A program made the translations under genes and the position numbers. Below the pieces are notes generated by a model, which saw only the letters and a list, made by a program, of their open reading frames with translations, did no database searches and was not told the origin of the DNA. Positions 23,666-31,373 of a stretch of DNA of 35,133 bases are shown here, piece by piece. This DNA comes from HRBIN23 sp046294495 (GTDB taxonomy: Bacteria; Chloroflexota; Dehalococcoidia; Lucifugimonadales; HRBIN23), in NCBI GenBank assembly GCA_046294495.1, contig JBKBKV010000015.1, positions 1 to 35,133 of the forward strand, in the 5' to 3' direction. Positions within the stretch are counted from its first letter, which is position 1; each line of letters opens with the position of its first letter.

Positions 23666-24874
23666 ATGAAGCCGCTGGAAGGCATCCATGTCTTGGATTT
23701 CACCTGGGTGGGGGTAGGCCCTATGACCACCCGCTACCTGGCTGACTTCGGGGCGACGGTGGTAAAGATAGAATCGTCTACCCGCCTGGATACCCTGCGT
23801 CGGGGCGGGCCCTTCAAAGACAACAAGCCCGGCGTGAACCGCAGCGGATACTTCACTAACTACAACTGCAACAAGTTGAGCGTCGCCATCAATATGGCCA
23901 CCCCCAAGGGGCGTGACCTGGCCCGTCGCCTTGTCCCCTGGGCGGATGTGGTGGCTGAGAACTTCACCGCCGGCCAGATGGAGAAGTGGGGGCTGGGTTA
24001 TGACGACCTGCGCCGTATCAAGCCCGATATCATTATGCTCTCTGCCTGCATGTTCGGGCGGGGTGGACCCTATTCTACCCACCCAGGGTTCGGGCCTATG
24101 CTCACTGCCTTGACGGGCTTCACATACCTGACCGGCTGGCCTGACCGAGACCCCACTGGCCCCTACGGGGCCTACACCGACTTCATTGTGCCCCGCTTCG
24201 CTGCCGCTTTTCTCCTCTCGGCCCTGGACCTGCGCCGCCGCACCGGCCAGGGTATGCACCTGGACATGAGCCAACTGGAGGCAGGCATCCATCTACTCAC
24301 ACCAGCCTTCCTGGACTACTTCGCCAACGGGCGTATTATGGAGCGTAAAGGCAACCAAGATTCTGCCGCTGTCCCCAATGGTGTCTACCCATGCCAGGGG
24401 GAAGACCGCTGGGTTGCGCTGGCCTGCTGGCGTCCTCAGCACTGGGAGGGGCTACGGCAAGCCATGGGCAATCCCCTCTGGACACAAGACCCCCGCTTTG
24501 CTACCTTCCTTGGGCGCAAGGCCCACGAGGAGGAACTGGATCGCTATATCGCCCGCTGGACAAGTCTCTTCCCTCAGGAGGGGGTGGTGGAGCGCCTTCG
24601 CACCCGTGGAGTGCCCGCCGCCCCGGTGCACGACCTGCCCGGCCTCTTTGCCGACCCCAATCTGTCCGCCCGGGGCTACTGGGTTCCTCTGGAGCACCCG
24701 GAAATCGGCCTCCAGCATTACGACGGTTTGGAGTTCCGCCTATCGGCCTCACCAGCCCAGTTTGAGCACCCCGCTCCCCTCCTGGGGCAGCACACCCGGG
24801 AGGTGCTCCATGCTATCCTGGGAATGGCCGACGACGAGATAGACGCCCTTGCTGCCGAAGGGGTGTTGAAGTAG
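23666..24874 (+). CDS. CaiB/BaiF family III CoA-transferase (copy 3), catalytic Asp not conserved
   Basis: 402 residues from the ATG at 23666, just after the copy 2 stop; a longer frame beginning at 23537 lies inside copy 2 and is ignored. EGIHVLDFTWVGVGPMTTRY, GATVVKIESSTRLDTLRRGG and HPAPLLGQHTREVLHAILGM are clear family blocks. The position of the catalytic Asp reads HPGFGPMLTALTG, with Gly143 in its place. This version occurs in some subgroups of the family. It may use another residue, act as a non-catalytic partner of copy 1, 2 or 4, or be a racemase-like member. Copies 1, 2 and 4 all keep the Asp. Confidence 0.88.
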   Translation: MKPLEGIHVLDFTWVGVGPMTTRYLADFGATVVKIESSTRLDTLRRGGPFKDNKPGVNRSGYFTNYNCNKLSVAINMATPKGRDLARRLVPWADVVAENFTAGQMEKWGLGYDDLRRIKPDIIMLSACMFGRGGPYSTHPGFGPMLTALTGFTYLTGWPDRDPTGPYGAYTDFIVPRFAAAFLLSALDLRRRTGQGMHLDMSQLEAGIHLLTPAFLDYFANGRIMERKGNQDSAAVPNGVYPCQGEDRWVALACWRPQHWEGLRQAMGNPLWTQDPRFATFLGRKAHEEELDRYIARWTSLFPQEGVVERLRTRGVPAAPVHDLPGLFADPNLSARGYWVPLEHPEIGLQHYDGLEFRLSASPAQFEHPAPLLGQHTREVLHAILGMADDEIDALAAEGVLK

Positions 24875-24881
24875 AGACAGT

Positions 24882-25262
24882 ATGACGCCAGAGCGCAAAA
24901 GAGGGGTTCTCCAGACGCTGGCAGACGCTTTGCACCAGGCAAGAGAGCGTATGGAGCGGGCATCCACCCCCCAGGAGACGCAAGCCCTGCAACGGATGTT
25001 AGAAGATGTGCTGGCCTGGGTGGAGGACCAAGTTATCCTGACCTACGAGAGAGGCAAAAAGGAGATTACAGTTCTCCAGGCCGTTGGGGAGATGCTCGCC
25101 TACGCGCTGGAGATGGTAGTGGAGGGGGATAGGGATAAAGCCTTGCGCACGCTAGATAGGGCTTTGGCTATGCTGGCCCCGTTTGAACCTGATACTGTCG
25201 CTTCGCCGAGGAAAGGGGGGATACGCTATGCCTCTTCCCCTAGAGGGCTACCGCATCATTGA
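24882..25262 (+). CDS. Small helical protein of unknown function
   Basis: 126 residues starting seven bases after copy 3 and running 35 bases into copy 4 in another frame. The sequence is almost wholly alpha-helical and charged (TLADALHQARERMERASTPQ, ...LQRMLEDVLAWVEDQ, ...EMLAYALEMVVEGDRDKAL). It ends in a Pro/Gly-rich tail that overlaps the next gene. Codon use resembles its neighbours. The ribosome site is weak. I recognise no family. It might be a regulator or chaperone-like helper of the transferases; a chance ORF is not fully excluded. Confidence 0.5.
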   Translation: MTPERKRGVLQTLADALHQARERMERASTPQETQALQRMLEDVLAWVEDQVILTYERGKKEITVLQAVGEMLAYALEMVVEGDRDKALRTLDRALAMLAPFEPDTVASPRKGGIRYASSPRGLPHH

Positions 25263-26430
25263 CCTCTCCCGCTTAGCCCCAGGGCCGTTCTGCAGCATGG
25301 TGCTGGCCGACCTGGGGGCAGAGGTGCTGCGGGTAGAGGAGCCTAGCGGAGGGCGCCGTGCCCGTGTTGAACGAGAATACCTGGGGGGGCAGGACCCCCG
25401 GGAGATGCGTCGCCAGGCGGCTTTCAACGCATTGAACAGGGGCAAGCGAAGCATTGCCCTGAACCTGAAGCACCCGGAGGCTCAGCGCGTCCTCCATCGC
25501 CTGGTGGAACGGGCCGATGTGTTTGTGGAGGGCTTCCGCCCGGGGGTGGTGAAGCGCCTGGGGTGCGACTACGATACCCTAAAAGCCCTCAACCCCCGCC
25601 TCGTCTACTGCTCCATCTCCGGCTACGGGCAGGACGGCCCCTATGCAGGCCTCGTGGGGCACGACATCAACTACATCTCTATCGCCGGCGCCCTGGGGAT
25701 GATTGGCCCCAAGGACGGCCCCCCCTCCATCCCCTATAACTTCCTGGCCGACTACGCCGGCGGGGGCCTGCACGCCGCCCTGGCTATCGTGGTAGCCCTG
25801 CTCCATCGGGAACGCACCGGCCAGGGGCAGTATATAGACATTGCCATGGCCGATGGCGTCCTCTATCTTATGGCCCAGGCGGCCACCGAGTTCTTCCTGC
25901 GGGGCCGGGTGCCACGCCCAGGTGAGATGCGCCTGAACGGCGGGGCCCCTTACTACAATGTCTACCAGTGCAAGGATGGGCGTTACATTAGCGTTGGATG
26001 CAACGAGCCCTGGTTCTGGGAGAACCTGTGTCGGGCCTTGGGGAGGGAGGACTTCATCCCTCACCAGCACAACTGGGAGAAGTATCCTGAGATCTTTGCC
26101 GCCTTCCGCGAAATATTTCGGAGGCGCACCCGGGACGAATGGTGGGATTACCTGCGCTCGCAAGGGGATATTGCTGTGGCACCGGTGTATTCCCTGGATG
26201 AGGTGGTCAAGGACCCACAGGTCCGGCATCGCCATATGGTGGCGGAGGTGGGGCAGGTGAATGGAGAGACGGTGCGCCAGATAGGTATTGGCCCCAAGTT
26301 CTCCGCCACGCCGGGGCATATAAGGGGCCTGGGCGCTGTTACCGGCCAGCATACCGACCGGGTGTTGGCCGAGTTGGGGTATACTCCCTACCAGATTCAG
26401 GCCCTGCGAGAGCAAGGGGCGATAGAGTAG
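25228..26430 (+). CDS. CaiB/BaiF family III CoA-transferase (copy 4)
   Basis: 400 residues from the ATG at 25228 with GGAAAGGGGGG upstream; a start at 25183 would lie in the preceding frame without support. The blocks YRIIDLSRLAPGPFCSMVLA, LGAEVLRVEEPSGGRRA and GLVGHDINYISIAGALG, with catalytic Asp146, are complete, as is TGQHTDRVLAELGY at the C-terminus. The segment FNALNRGKRSIALNLKHPEA is the usual CoA-binding loop. It directly precedes lutA by 10 bases, tying the CoA-transferase part of the cluster to the lactate-utilisation part. Confidence 0.92.
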   Translation: MPLPLEGYRIIDLSRLAPGPFCSMVLADLGAEVLRVEEPSGGRRARVEREYLGGQDPREMRRQAAFNALNRGKRSIALNLKHPEAQRVLHRLVERADVFVEGFRPGVVKRLGCDYDTLKALNPRLVYCSISGYGQDGPYAGLVGHDINYISIAGALGMIGPKDGPPSIPYNFLADYAGGGLHAALAIVVALLHRERTGQGQYIDIAMADGVLYLMAQAATEFFLRGRVPRPGEMRLNGGAPYYNVYQCKDGRYISVGCNEPWFWENLCRALGREDFIPHQHNWEKYPEIFAAFREIFRRRTRDEWWDYLRSQGDIAVAPVYSLDEVVKDPQVRHRHMVAEVGQVNGETVRQIGIGPKFSATPGHIRGLGAVTGQHTDRVLAELGYTPYQIQALREQGAIE

Positions 26431-26440
26431 AGGGAAGGCA

Positions 26441-27187
26441 ATGCGGGCGAAGCCTCACCGTGTGGCCCTCTTCGTTACCTGCGTGGTAGACCAGTTCTTC
26501 CCCCAAGTAGGGGAAGGTGTGGTGAAGGTGCTTCGGCACCTGGGTATAGAGGTGGATTTCCCCCAGGCCCAGACATGCTGTGGCCAGCCCGCCTTCAACA
26601 GTGGATACCGCAGGGAGGCCCTATCGGCCGCCCGCCGCTTCTTGGAGGTGTTCAAGAACGCCGAGGCCGTTGTGGCCCCCTCTGGCTCCTGCGCCAGCAT
26701 GGTGCGAGTCTTTTACCCGTCCCTCTTCCGGGACGACCCCCAGCGCCACGCTCAAGCCCAGGCCCTGGCCTCCCGCACCTACGAGTTTAGTGAGTTCCTG
26801 GTGCGGGTGCTGGGGGTAGCCAACATAGGCGCCCGCTACGCCGATGGGCTTACCGTTACCTACCACGACTCCTGCCACTCCCTGCGGGAACTGGGGATCC
26901 GAGACGAGCCCAGGGCTTTGCTGAAGGCGGTGCAAGGGGTGCGCTTCGTGGAGTTTGAGCAACACGAGGTGTGCTGTGGCTTCGGAGGCACCTTCTCCGT
27001 CAAGTATGCCCCCATCTCTACTGCTATCCTGCAGGACAAACTGGATAACATCGCCCACAGTGGCGCCCGGGTTCTGGTGGCTACCGACTCCAGTTGCCTG
27101 ATGCATATGGAAGGGGCTATGCGACGCCAGGGTATGCAGATACGCCCCCTCCACATCGCCCAGTTCCTGGCAGAGGGGCTTCCATGA
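26441..27187 (+). CDS. lutA: LutA-type iron-sulfur oxidoreductase subunit (CCG domain)
   Basis: 248 residues with two CCG (heterodisulfide-reductase-like) modules: TCCGQPAFNSG with PSGSCASMV, then DSCHSLR, VCCGFGGTFSVK and ATDSSCLMH. These cysteines bind a non-cubane iron-sulfur centre. In Bacillus and Shewanella the LutABC (LldEFG) complex oxidises L-lactate to pyruvate without a flavin dehydrogenase. Here it may serve lactate or another 2-hydroxy acid. It overlaps the next gene by four bases (ATGA at 27184-27187). Confidence 0.9.
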   Translation: MRAKPHRVALFVTCVVDQFFPQVGEGVVKVLRHLGIEVDFPQAQTCCGQPAFNSGYRREALSAARRFLEVFKNAEAVVAPSGSCASMVRVFYPSLFRDDPQRHAQAQALASRTYEFSEFLVRVLGVANIGARYADGLTVTYHDSCHSLRELGIRDEPRALLKAVQGVRFVEFEQHEVCCGFGGTFSVKYAPISTAILQDKLDNIAHSGARVLVATDSSCLMHMEGAMRRQGMQIRPLHIAQFLAEGLP

Positions 27188-27795
27188 CCGGCCTGCGCAT
27201 CGCCATCCTGGACAATGCCAGCATTTTTCGAGAACATCTGCTCCGTCAAGTGCGTCTGGCGGGCGCCCAGGTGGTGGTGCTCCCCCCTAAAACTGGGGCA
27301 GACCTCAACGCCTATGATGGTGTGGTTATTAGCGGGGGTTCGTGGGGAACGGCCATACGGGAGGAGCGCCGGCCATTTATCCAGTGGTATAGGGAGGTTA
27401 TCCCCCACATCCGCAAGCCCTTGCTGGGCATCTGCCAGGGGGCATTGCTGTTGGCCTATACCTACGACGGTGCTGGGAGGGCGTTCCTGCGCCTGCCGCA
27501 GCGCCTCAAGGGATATGTGCCGGTGCGCTTCACCCCCGCTTTCCCATTATGGGAAGGGGAGGCCCACCTATACCACAGCACCATCACTGTGATAGAGGGG
27601 GTAGATGAAGGGCGTCTCATCCCCTGTGCCTCCTCTCCCGTTAGCAGAGTGGAGGCAGTGATGCATCCCACCCTGCCCCATTTTGGCCTCCTGCCCCATG
27701 TGGAGGTAACCCCGCAAGGGGAGCCGTCGCCTATCCTGAAGCGCTTCGTGCAACTCTGTGAAGACTACACCTGTAGGGTGGTGCACCGTGGTTGA
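27184..27795 (+). CDS. Class I glutamine-amidotransferase-like protein inside the lut operon
   Basis: 203 residues from the ATG overlapping the lutA stop. The fold is a class I (Triad) amidotransferase: GVVISGGSWG is the oxyanion strand, and the nucleophile elbow LLGICQGALL has Cys84. The triad is completed by His172 and Glu174 in GLLPHVEVTP, where the usual H-P-E reads H-V-E. It resembles the glutaminase part of GMP or anthranilate synthases, or stand-alone gamma-glutamyl hydrolases. No synthetase partner lies near. It overlaps lutB by eight bases. This gene is not part of known lutABC operons. It may hydrolyse gamma-glutamyl amides or feed ammonia to an unidentified acceptor. Confidence 0.8.
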   Translation: MTGLRIAILDNASIFREHLLRQVRLAGAQVVVLPPKTGADLNAYDGVVISGGSWGTAIREERRPFIQWYREVIPHIRKPLLGICQGALLLAYTYDGAGRAFLRLPQRLKGYVPVRFTPAFPLWEGEAHLYHSTITVIEGVDEGRLIPCASSPVSRVEAVMHPTLPHFGLLPHVEVTPQGEPSPILKRFVQLCEDYTCRVVHRG

Positions 27796-29230
27796 AGTGT
27801 TGACCCACCAGTTCCCCCAAAGCGCCCAGCAAGCCCTGGGAAACGCCTTCATCCAGCGTTCCCTGAAACGCCTCTCCCACTTCCACGAGGCCCGCGCCCA
27901 GGCCCTGGCAGAGATTGGCTTGGAGCGGTGGGAAGCCCTGCGGGAACGCGCCCGCCAGATAAAAGCCCACACCATAGAGCACCTGGACCACTACCTTTCC
28001 ATGCTGGCGGAGCAGGTGGAGCGTTACGGGGGGAAGGTGTGCTGGGCGCAGACTGCCCAGGAGGCCAACGATTATGTGCTCCAAGTGGCCCGAAGGCACG
28101 GGGCACGGGTCATTATCAAGAGCAAGAGCATGGTTTCCGAGGAGATGGGCCTTACCCACCTCCTGGAAGAGGCGGGCATGGAGCCGGTGGAGACCGACCT
28201 GGGGGAATACATTATCCAACTGGCCCGGGAGCGCCCCTTCCACATCATCGCCCCCGCCATACATAAGTCCAAAGAGCAGGTGGCTGACCTGTTTGTGGAG
28301 CGCTTGGGCGCCCAGCGAGTTACCGACATCCCTGCCCTGGCAGGCATCGCCCGGCGCGCCCTGCGGGAGAAGTTCATCCAGGCCGATATGGGCATTACTG
28401 GTGTCAACCTGGCCGTCGCTGAGACGGGCACTATCGCCATCGTTACCAACGAAGGCAACGGGCGCATGTGCACCAGCATGCCCAAGGTGCACATCGCCGT
28501 GATGGGCATGGAGAAGGTTATCCCCCGTTGGGAGGACCTGTCCGTCTTTCTGGCCCTGCTGACCCGCGCCGCCACCGGCCAACGCATCTCCTCATATGTA
28601 ACCTTTGTCACCGGCCCACGCCGTTCTGAAGACGAGGACGGCCCCGAGGAGTTCCACCTGGTCATCCTGGACAACGGGCGGCGGCGCCTTCTGGAGGACC
28701 CGGAACTGCGGGAGGCCCTCTATTGTATTCGGTGCGGTGCGTGTCTGAACGCCTGCCCGGTGTATGGGAAGGTGGGGGGGCACGCCTATGGGTGGGTCTA
28801 CCCCGGCCCCATCGGCTCCATTGTTACCCCTATGCTGGTGGGCCTGCCCAAAGCCAAAGACCTCCCCTATGCCTCCAGCCTATGCGGGGCGTGTCGGGAG
28901 GTGTGTCCGTTGCGCATCAACATCCCCCACCTGCTCCTGGCCTTGCGCCACCGCCTGAGGGAAGGGGCACCCCGAGAGCGGAAGGTGAACTGGGTAGAGA
29001 AGGTGTTTATACGGGGATGGCTCTTCCTGGTGGAGCACCCCTGGGCCTTCACCACGGCAGGGCGATTAGGCGCCCTGGTGCAACGCCCCTTCTTGCGTAA
29101 TGGGCACGTGCGCTGGCTTCCACCCCCCTTCAGCGGTTGGACCCGCTCCCGCGACTTTCCCCCGCTGGCTTCGCGCCCCTTCCGGGAGCGGTGGAAGGCC
29201 CTGGCTCGCCAGGAGGGGGGGCGGCCGTGA
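27788..29230 (+). CDS. lutB: LutB-type iron-sulfur protein
   Basis: 480 residues from the GTG at 27788, which overlaps the amidotransferase-like stop. The N-terminal two-thirds form a LUD-like fold (VIIKSKSMVSEEMGLTHLLE, GITGVNLAVAETGTIAIVTN). Two [4Fe-4S] ferredoxin motifs follow: YCIRCGACLNACPVYG (about 313-328) and LCGACREVCPLRI. It is the electron-carrying subunit of the LutABC complex, which passes electrons from the hydroxy acid toward quinone or another acceptor. The stop overlaps the GTG of lutC (GTGA at 29227-29230). The proline-rich tail PSGW/RSRDFPPLAS is longer than needed for the motif core. Confidence 0.92.
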   Translation: MVEVLTHQFPQSAQQALGNAFIQRSLKRLSHFHEARAQALAEIGLERWEALRERARQIKAHTIEHLDHYLSMLAEQVERYGGKVCWAQTAQEANDYVLQVARRHGARVIIKSKSMVSEEMGLTHLLEEAGMEPVETDLGEYIIQLARERPFHIIAPAIHKSKEQVADLFVERLGAQRVTDIPALAGIARRALREKFIQADMGITGVNLAVAETGTIAIVTNEGNGRMCTSMPKVHIAVMGMEKVIPRWEDLSVFLALLTRAATGQRISSYVTFVTGPRRSEDEDGPEEFHLVILDNGRRRLLEDPELREALYCIRCGACLNACPVYGKVGGHAYGWVYPGPIGSIVTPMLVGLPKAKDLPYASSLCGACREVCPLRINIPHLLLALRHRLREGAPRERKVNWVEKVFIRGWLFLVEHPWAFTTAGRLGALVQRPFLRNGHVRWLPPPFSGWTRSRDFPPLASRPFRERWKALARQEGGRP

Positions 29231-29964
29231 GCACCCGAGAGGTTTTTCTTGCCCAGGTGCGCCAGGCCCTCCAGGGGGGCAAGGGCCACACCTCGGCACA
29301 GGACCCCCCCCGCACTCCCCAGACCCCCGACGCCTGGCGAGAGGAGGGGGAGAAGGTGCGCCGGCGCCTCCTAGCCCAACGGGAGGACCTGCTCCTGCGC
29401 CTAGAGCGCATGGCTGAGCTGATGAACTGGAAGTTGGTGCGGGCTGGAGGCCCCCAAGGGGCGGCGCAAGCGGTTGCCCAGATCGCCCAGCGGCTCGGGG
29501 CACGCTCCCTGGTGCGCACAGCCCATCCCGTTTTCTCTCGCGTCCCGGTCGAGGAGGCCCTGCGCAACCTGGGTATCCCTTGCACCACCCTTTCCTACGA
29601 AGCAGATGACCCCCAGGGGAGCCGCCCGCGCCTGCGCCAAGTGGCCATAAACGCCGACATAGGCGTTACGGGGGTGGACTTCATGGTGGCGGAGACGGCG
29701 ACGGCGGTTATCCTGGCACGCCGAGGGGTGAGCCGACTGGCCAGCCTGACGCCCCCTTGCCATATCGCCATCGTTGAGGCGGAGCAGGTGGTGGAGAGGC
29801 TGGACGACGCCCTCACCCTCCACAAGGCGGCCTTTGTAGAGGGGGGAGACCCTGGGGGATACTGGTCGCTTATCAGCGGCCCCAGCCGCACCGGGGACAT
29901 TGAGCAAACCATTGTAGTGGGGGTGCACGGCCCTCAGGAGGTCTACCTTGTAATGGTGTGGTAG
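29227..29964 (+). CDS. lutC: LutC-type LUD domain protein
   Basis: 245 residues from the GTG at 29227. The LUD (lactate utilisation) domain signature is present: VAINADIGVTGVDFMVAETA, VILARRGVSRLASLTPPCHI, and SGPSRTGDIEQTIVVGVHGP near the end. The N-terminal 60 residues are helical and Pro-rich. It completes the LutABC complex together with the two iron-sulfur subunits. Sixty bases separate it from the acyl-CoA dehydrogenase gene on the same strand; they hold no further gene. Confidence 0.92.
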   Translation: MSTREVFLAQVRQALQGGKGHTSAQDPPRTPQTPDAWREEGEKVRRRLLAQREDLLLRLERMAELMNWKLVRAGGPQGAAQAVAQIAQRLGARSLVRTAHPVFSRVPVEEALRNLGIPCTTLSYEADDPQGSRPRLRQVAINADIGVTGVDFMVAETATAVILARRGVSRLASLTPPCHIAIVEAEQVVERLDDALTLHKAAFVEGGDPGGYWSLISGPSRTGDIEQTIVVGVHGPQEVYLVMVW

Positions 29965-30024
29965 GCCATCTGGGGGCAGAAATAGCCCTCTGCTTTACTC
30001 CCTTTGGGAACCAGGAGGTGGGCC

Positions 30025-31317
30025 ATGCCTGTCTCGCCGGATGCATATGTGCTACCTGAACCCCTGCGCATACTGAAACAGACTGTGCGGGACTACATTC
30101 AGAACGAGATTGTTCCCCTGGAACGGGAACTAGACCCCGAGGCGATAGAGATTCCACCCGAGCACTACCAGCGCCTCTCCCGCAAGGTGAAGGAGATGGG
30201 GNNNNNNNNNNNNNNNNNNNNNNNNNNNNNNNNNNNNNNNNNNNNNNNNNNNNNNNNNNNNNNNNNNNNNNNNNNNNNNNNNNNNNNNNNNNNNNNNNNN
30301 NTGTGGTGTCCCACCGTGCCGGAGCATCTGGGCGGTGCAGGCCTTAACTGCTTCTGGGAGACGGTGATTCACGAGGAGATGGTGCAGCATCGCGCTGGCC
30401 TCTATCTACCTGGCTACGGCACCTTTGGCTACCCACCTCCGCCTGTGGCTTGGGAATATGGCACCCCTCAGCAGATTGAGCAGTTCGTGAAGCCTACTAT
30501 AGAGGGGAGGCGCCACGCCTTCTTCGCCATCACCGAGCCGACCGGGGGTTCAGACCCCGCTCGCGCCATCCGCACCACCGCCCGTCGGGAAGGGGACGAC
30601 TGGATTCTGAACGGGAGTAAGATCTTCATCTCCGGGGCGCTTCAAGCCGACTGGGGCCTGGTGTTCGCCCGCACCGATCCCCAAAGCAGGCGTGGCATCT
30701 CCTGCTTCATCGTGGAGAAGGGTATGCCTGGCTTCTCTTGGCAACCCATTCCGGTTATCCGCCCATATTACCCCGCACAACTCTTCTTTGAAGATGTGCG
30801 TGTGCCCCACTCCTATCTGGTGGGCGAAGTGAACAAGGGGTGGGACATCCTGGCCAATCGCCTACTGGCGCGAGGGCGCATCCCCTATTCCACGGCCAAC
30901 CTGGGGGTAGCAGTGGCTGCCCAGCGCATGGCGGTGGACTACGCCCAGAAACGGGAGACCTTCGGGGCACCCCTCTCCACACGCCAGGCCATTCAATGGA
31001 TGCTGGTGGATAGCGAGATGGAGATACGCGCCTGTCGCTGGCTGGTGTGGGAGGCCGCCTGGAAATACGACAGTGGTGAGGACTTCCGAATGGAGGCGGC
31101 CATGGCCAAGGTCTTCTCCTCAGAGGTGTTGATGCGGGTAGTGGATAGGGCGGTGCAGGTGCACGGGGGGTATGGTGTAAGCAAGTGGCTCCCCCTGGAG
31201 CGGTGGTATAGGGAGGCACGGGTGCGGCGCATCGGGGAAGGCCCATCGGAGGTGATGCGTATGGTCATCGCCCGCTACCTCTTCAGTGGGGGGCAAGGGG
31301 CGCCGCTGGGTGCGTAG
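30025..31317 (+). CDS. Acyl-CoA dehydrogenase (contains assembly gap)
   Basis: FAD-dependent alpha,beta-dehydrogenation of an acyl-CoA. Start ATG at 30025 with AGGAGG six bases upstream. The helical N-domain is interrupted by an N-run after KVKEMG and resumes WCPTVPEHLGGAGLNCFWET. The beta-domain has FFAITEPTGGSDPARAIRTT and WILNGSKIFISGALQADWG. The C-domain has QVHGGYGVSKWLPLERWYRE and IGEGPSEVMRMVIARYLF, where the Glu of the GEGPSE loop is the probable base. With the gap resolved to one base the protein is about 397 residues, a normal length. It is the last gene of the cluster, convergent with pheA. Confidence 0.93.
   Translation: MPVSPDAYVLPEPLRILKQTVRDYIQNEIVPLERELDPEAIEIPPEHYQRLSRKVKEMGXXXXXXXXXXXXXXXXXXXXXXXXXXXXXXXXXXWCPTVPEHLGGAGLNCFWETVIHEEMVQHRAGLYLPGYGTFGYPPPPVAWEYGTPQQIEQFVKPTIEGRRHAFFAITEPTGGSDPARAIRTTARREGDDWILNGSKIFISGALQADWGLVFARTDPQSRRGISCFIVEKGMPGFSWQPIPVIRPYYPAQLFFEDVRVPHSYLVGEVNKGWDILANRLLARGRIPYSTANLGVAVAAQRMAVDYAQKRETFGAPLSTRQAIQWMLVDSEMEIRACRWLVWEAAWKYDSGEDFRMEAAMAKVFSSEVLMRVVDRAVQVHGGYGVSKWLPLERWYREARVRRIGEGPSEVMRMVIARYLFSGGQGAPLGA
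30202..30301. other. Assembly gap of 100 N inside acyl-CoA dehydrogenase
   Basis: The left flank ends ATG GGG and the right flank begins TG TGG TGT CCC. One missing base gives Met-Gly-Leu-Trp-Cys-Pro, the usual 'KELG-L-W' run of this family. The true missing length is therefore probably one base, not 100. Confidence 0.75.
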
Positions 31318-31373
31318 GAAAGTGGCTGTCTCTTCCTTGCTGGGGGAAAGAAGTTAGGCTTTCGCCACTTTCC
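31317..31373. repeat. Ten-base inverted repeat between convergent genes
   Basis: GGAAAGTGGC (31317-31326) and GCCACTTTCC (31364-31373) are exact inverted copies separated by 37 bases. They span the stop codons of the acyl-CoA dehydrogenase and pheA. There is no T tract, so it is not a standard terminator. Confidence 0.4.

Noticed and set aside
27094..27183. N-terminal extension of the amidotransferase-like gene
   Set aside because: It lies inside lutA; the ATG at 27184 overlapping the lutA stop is the natural coupled start.
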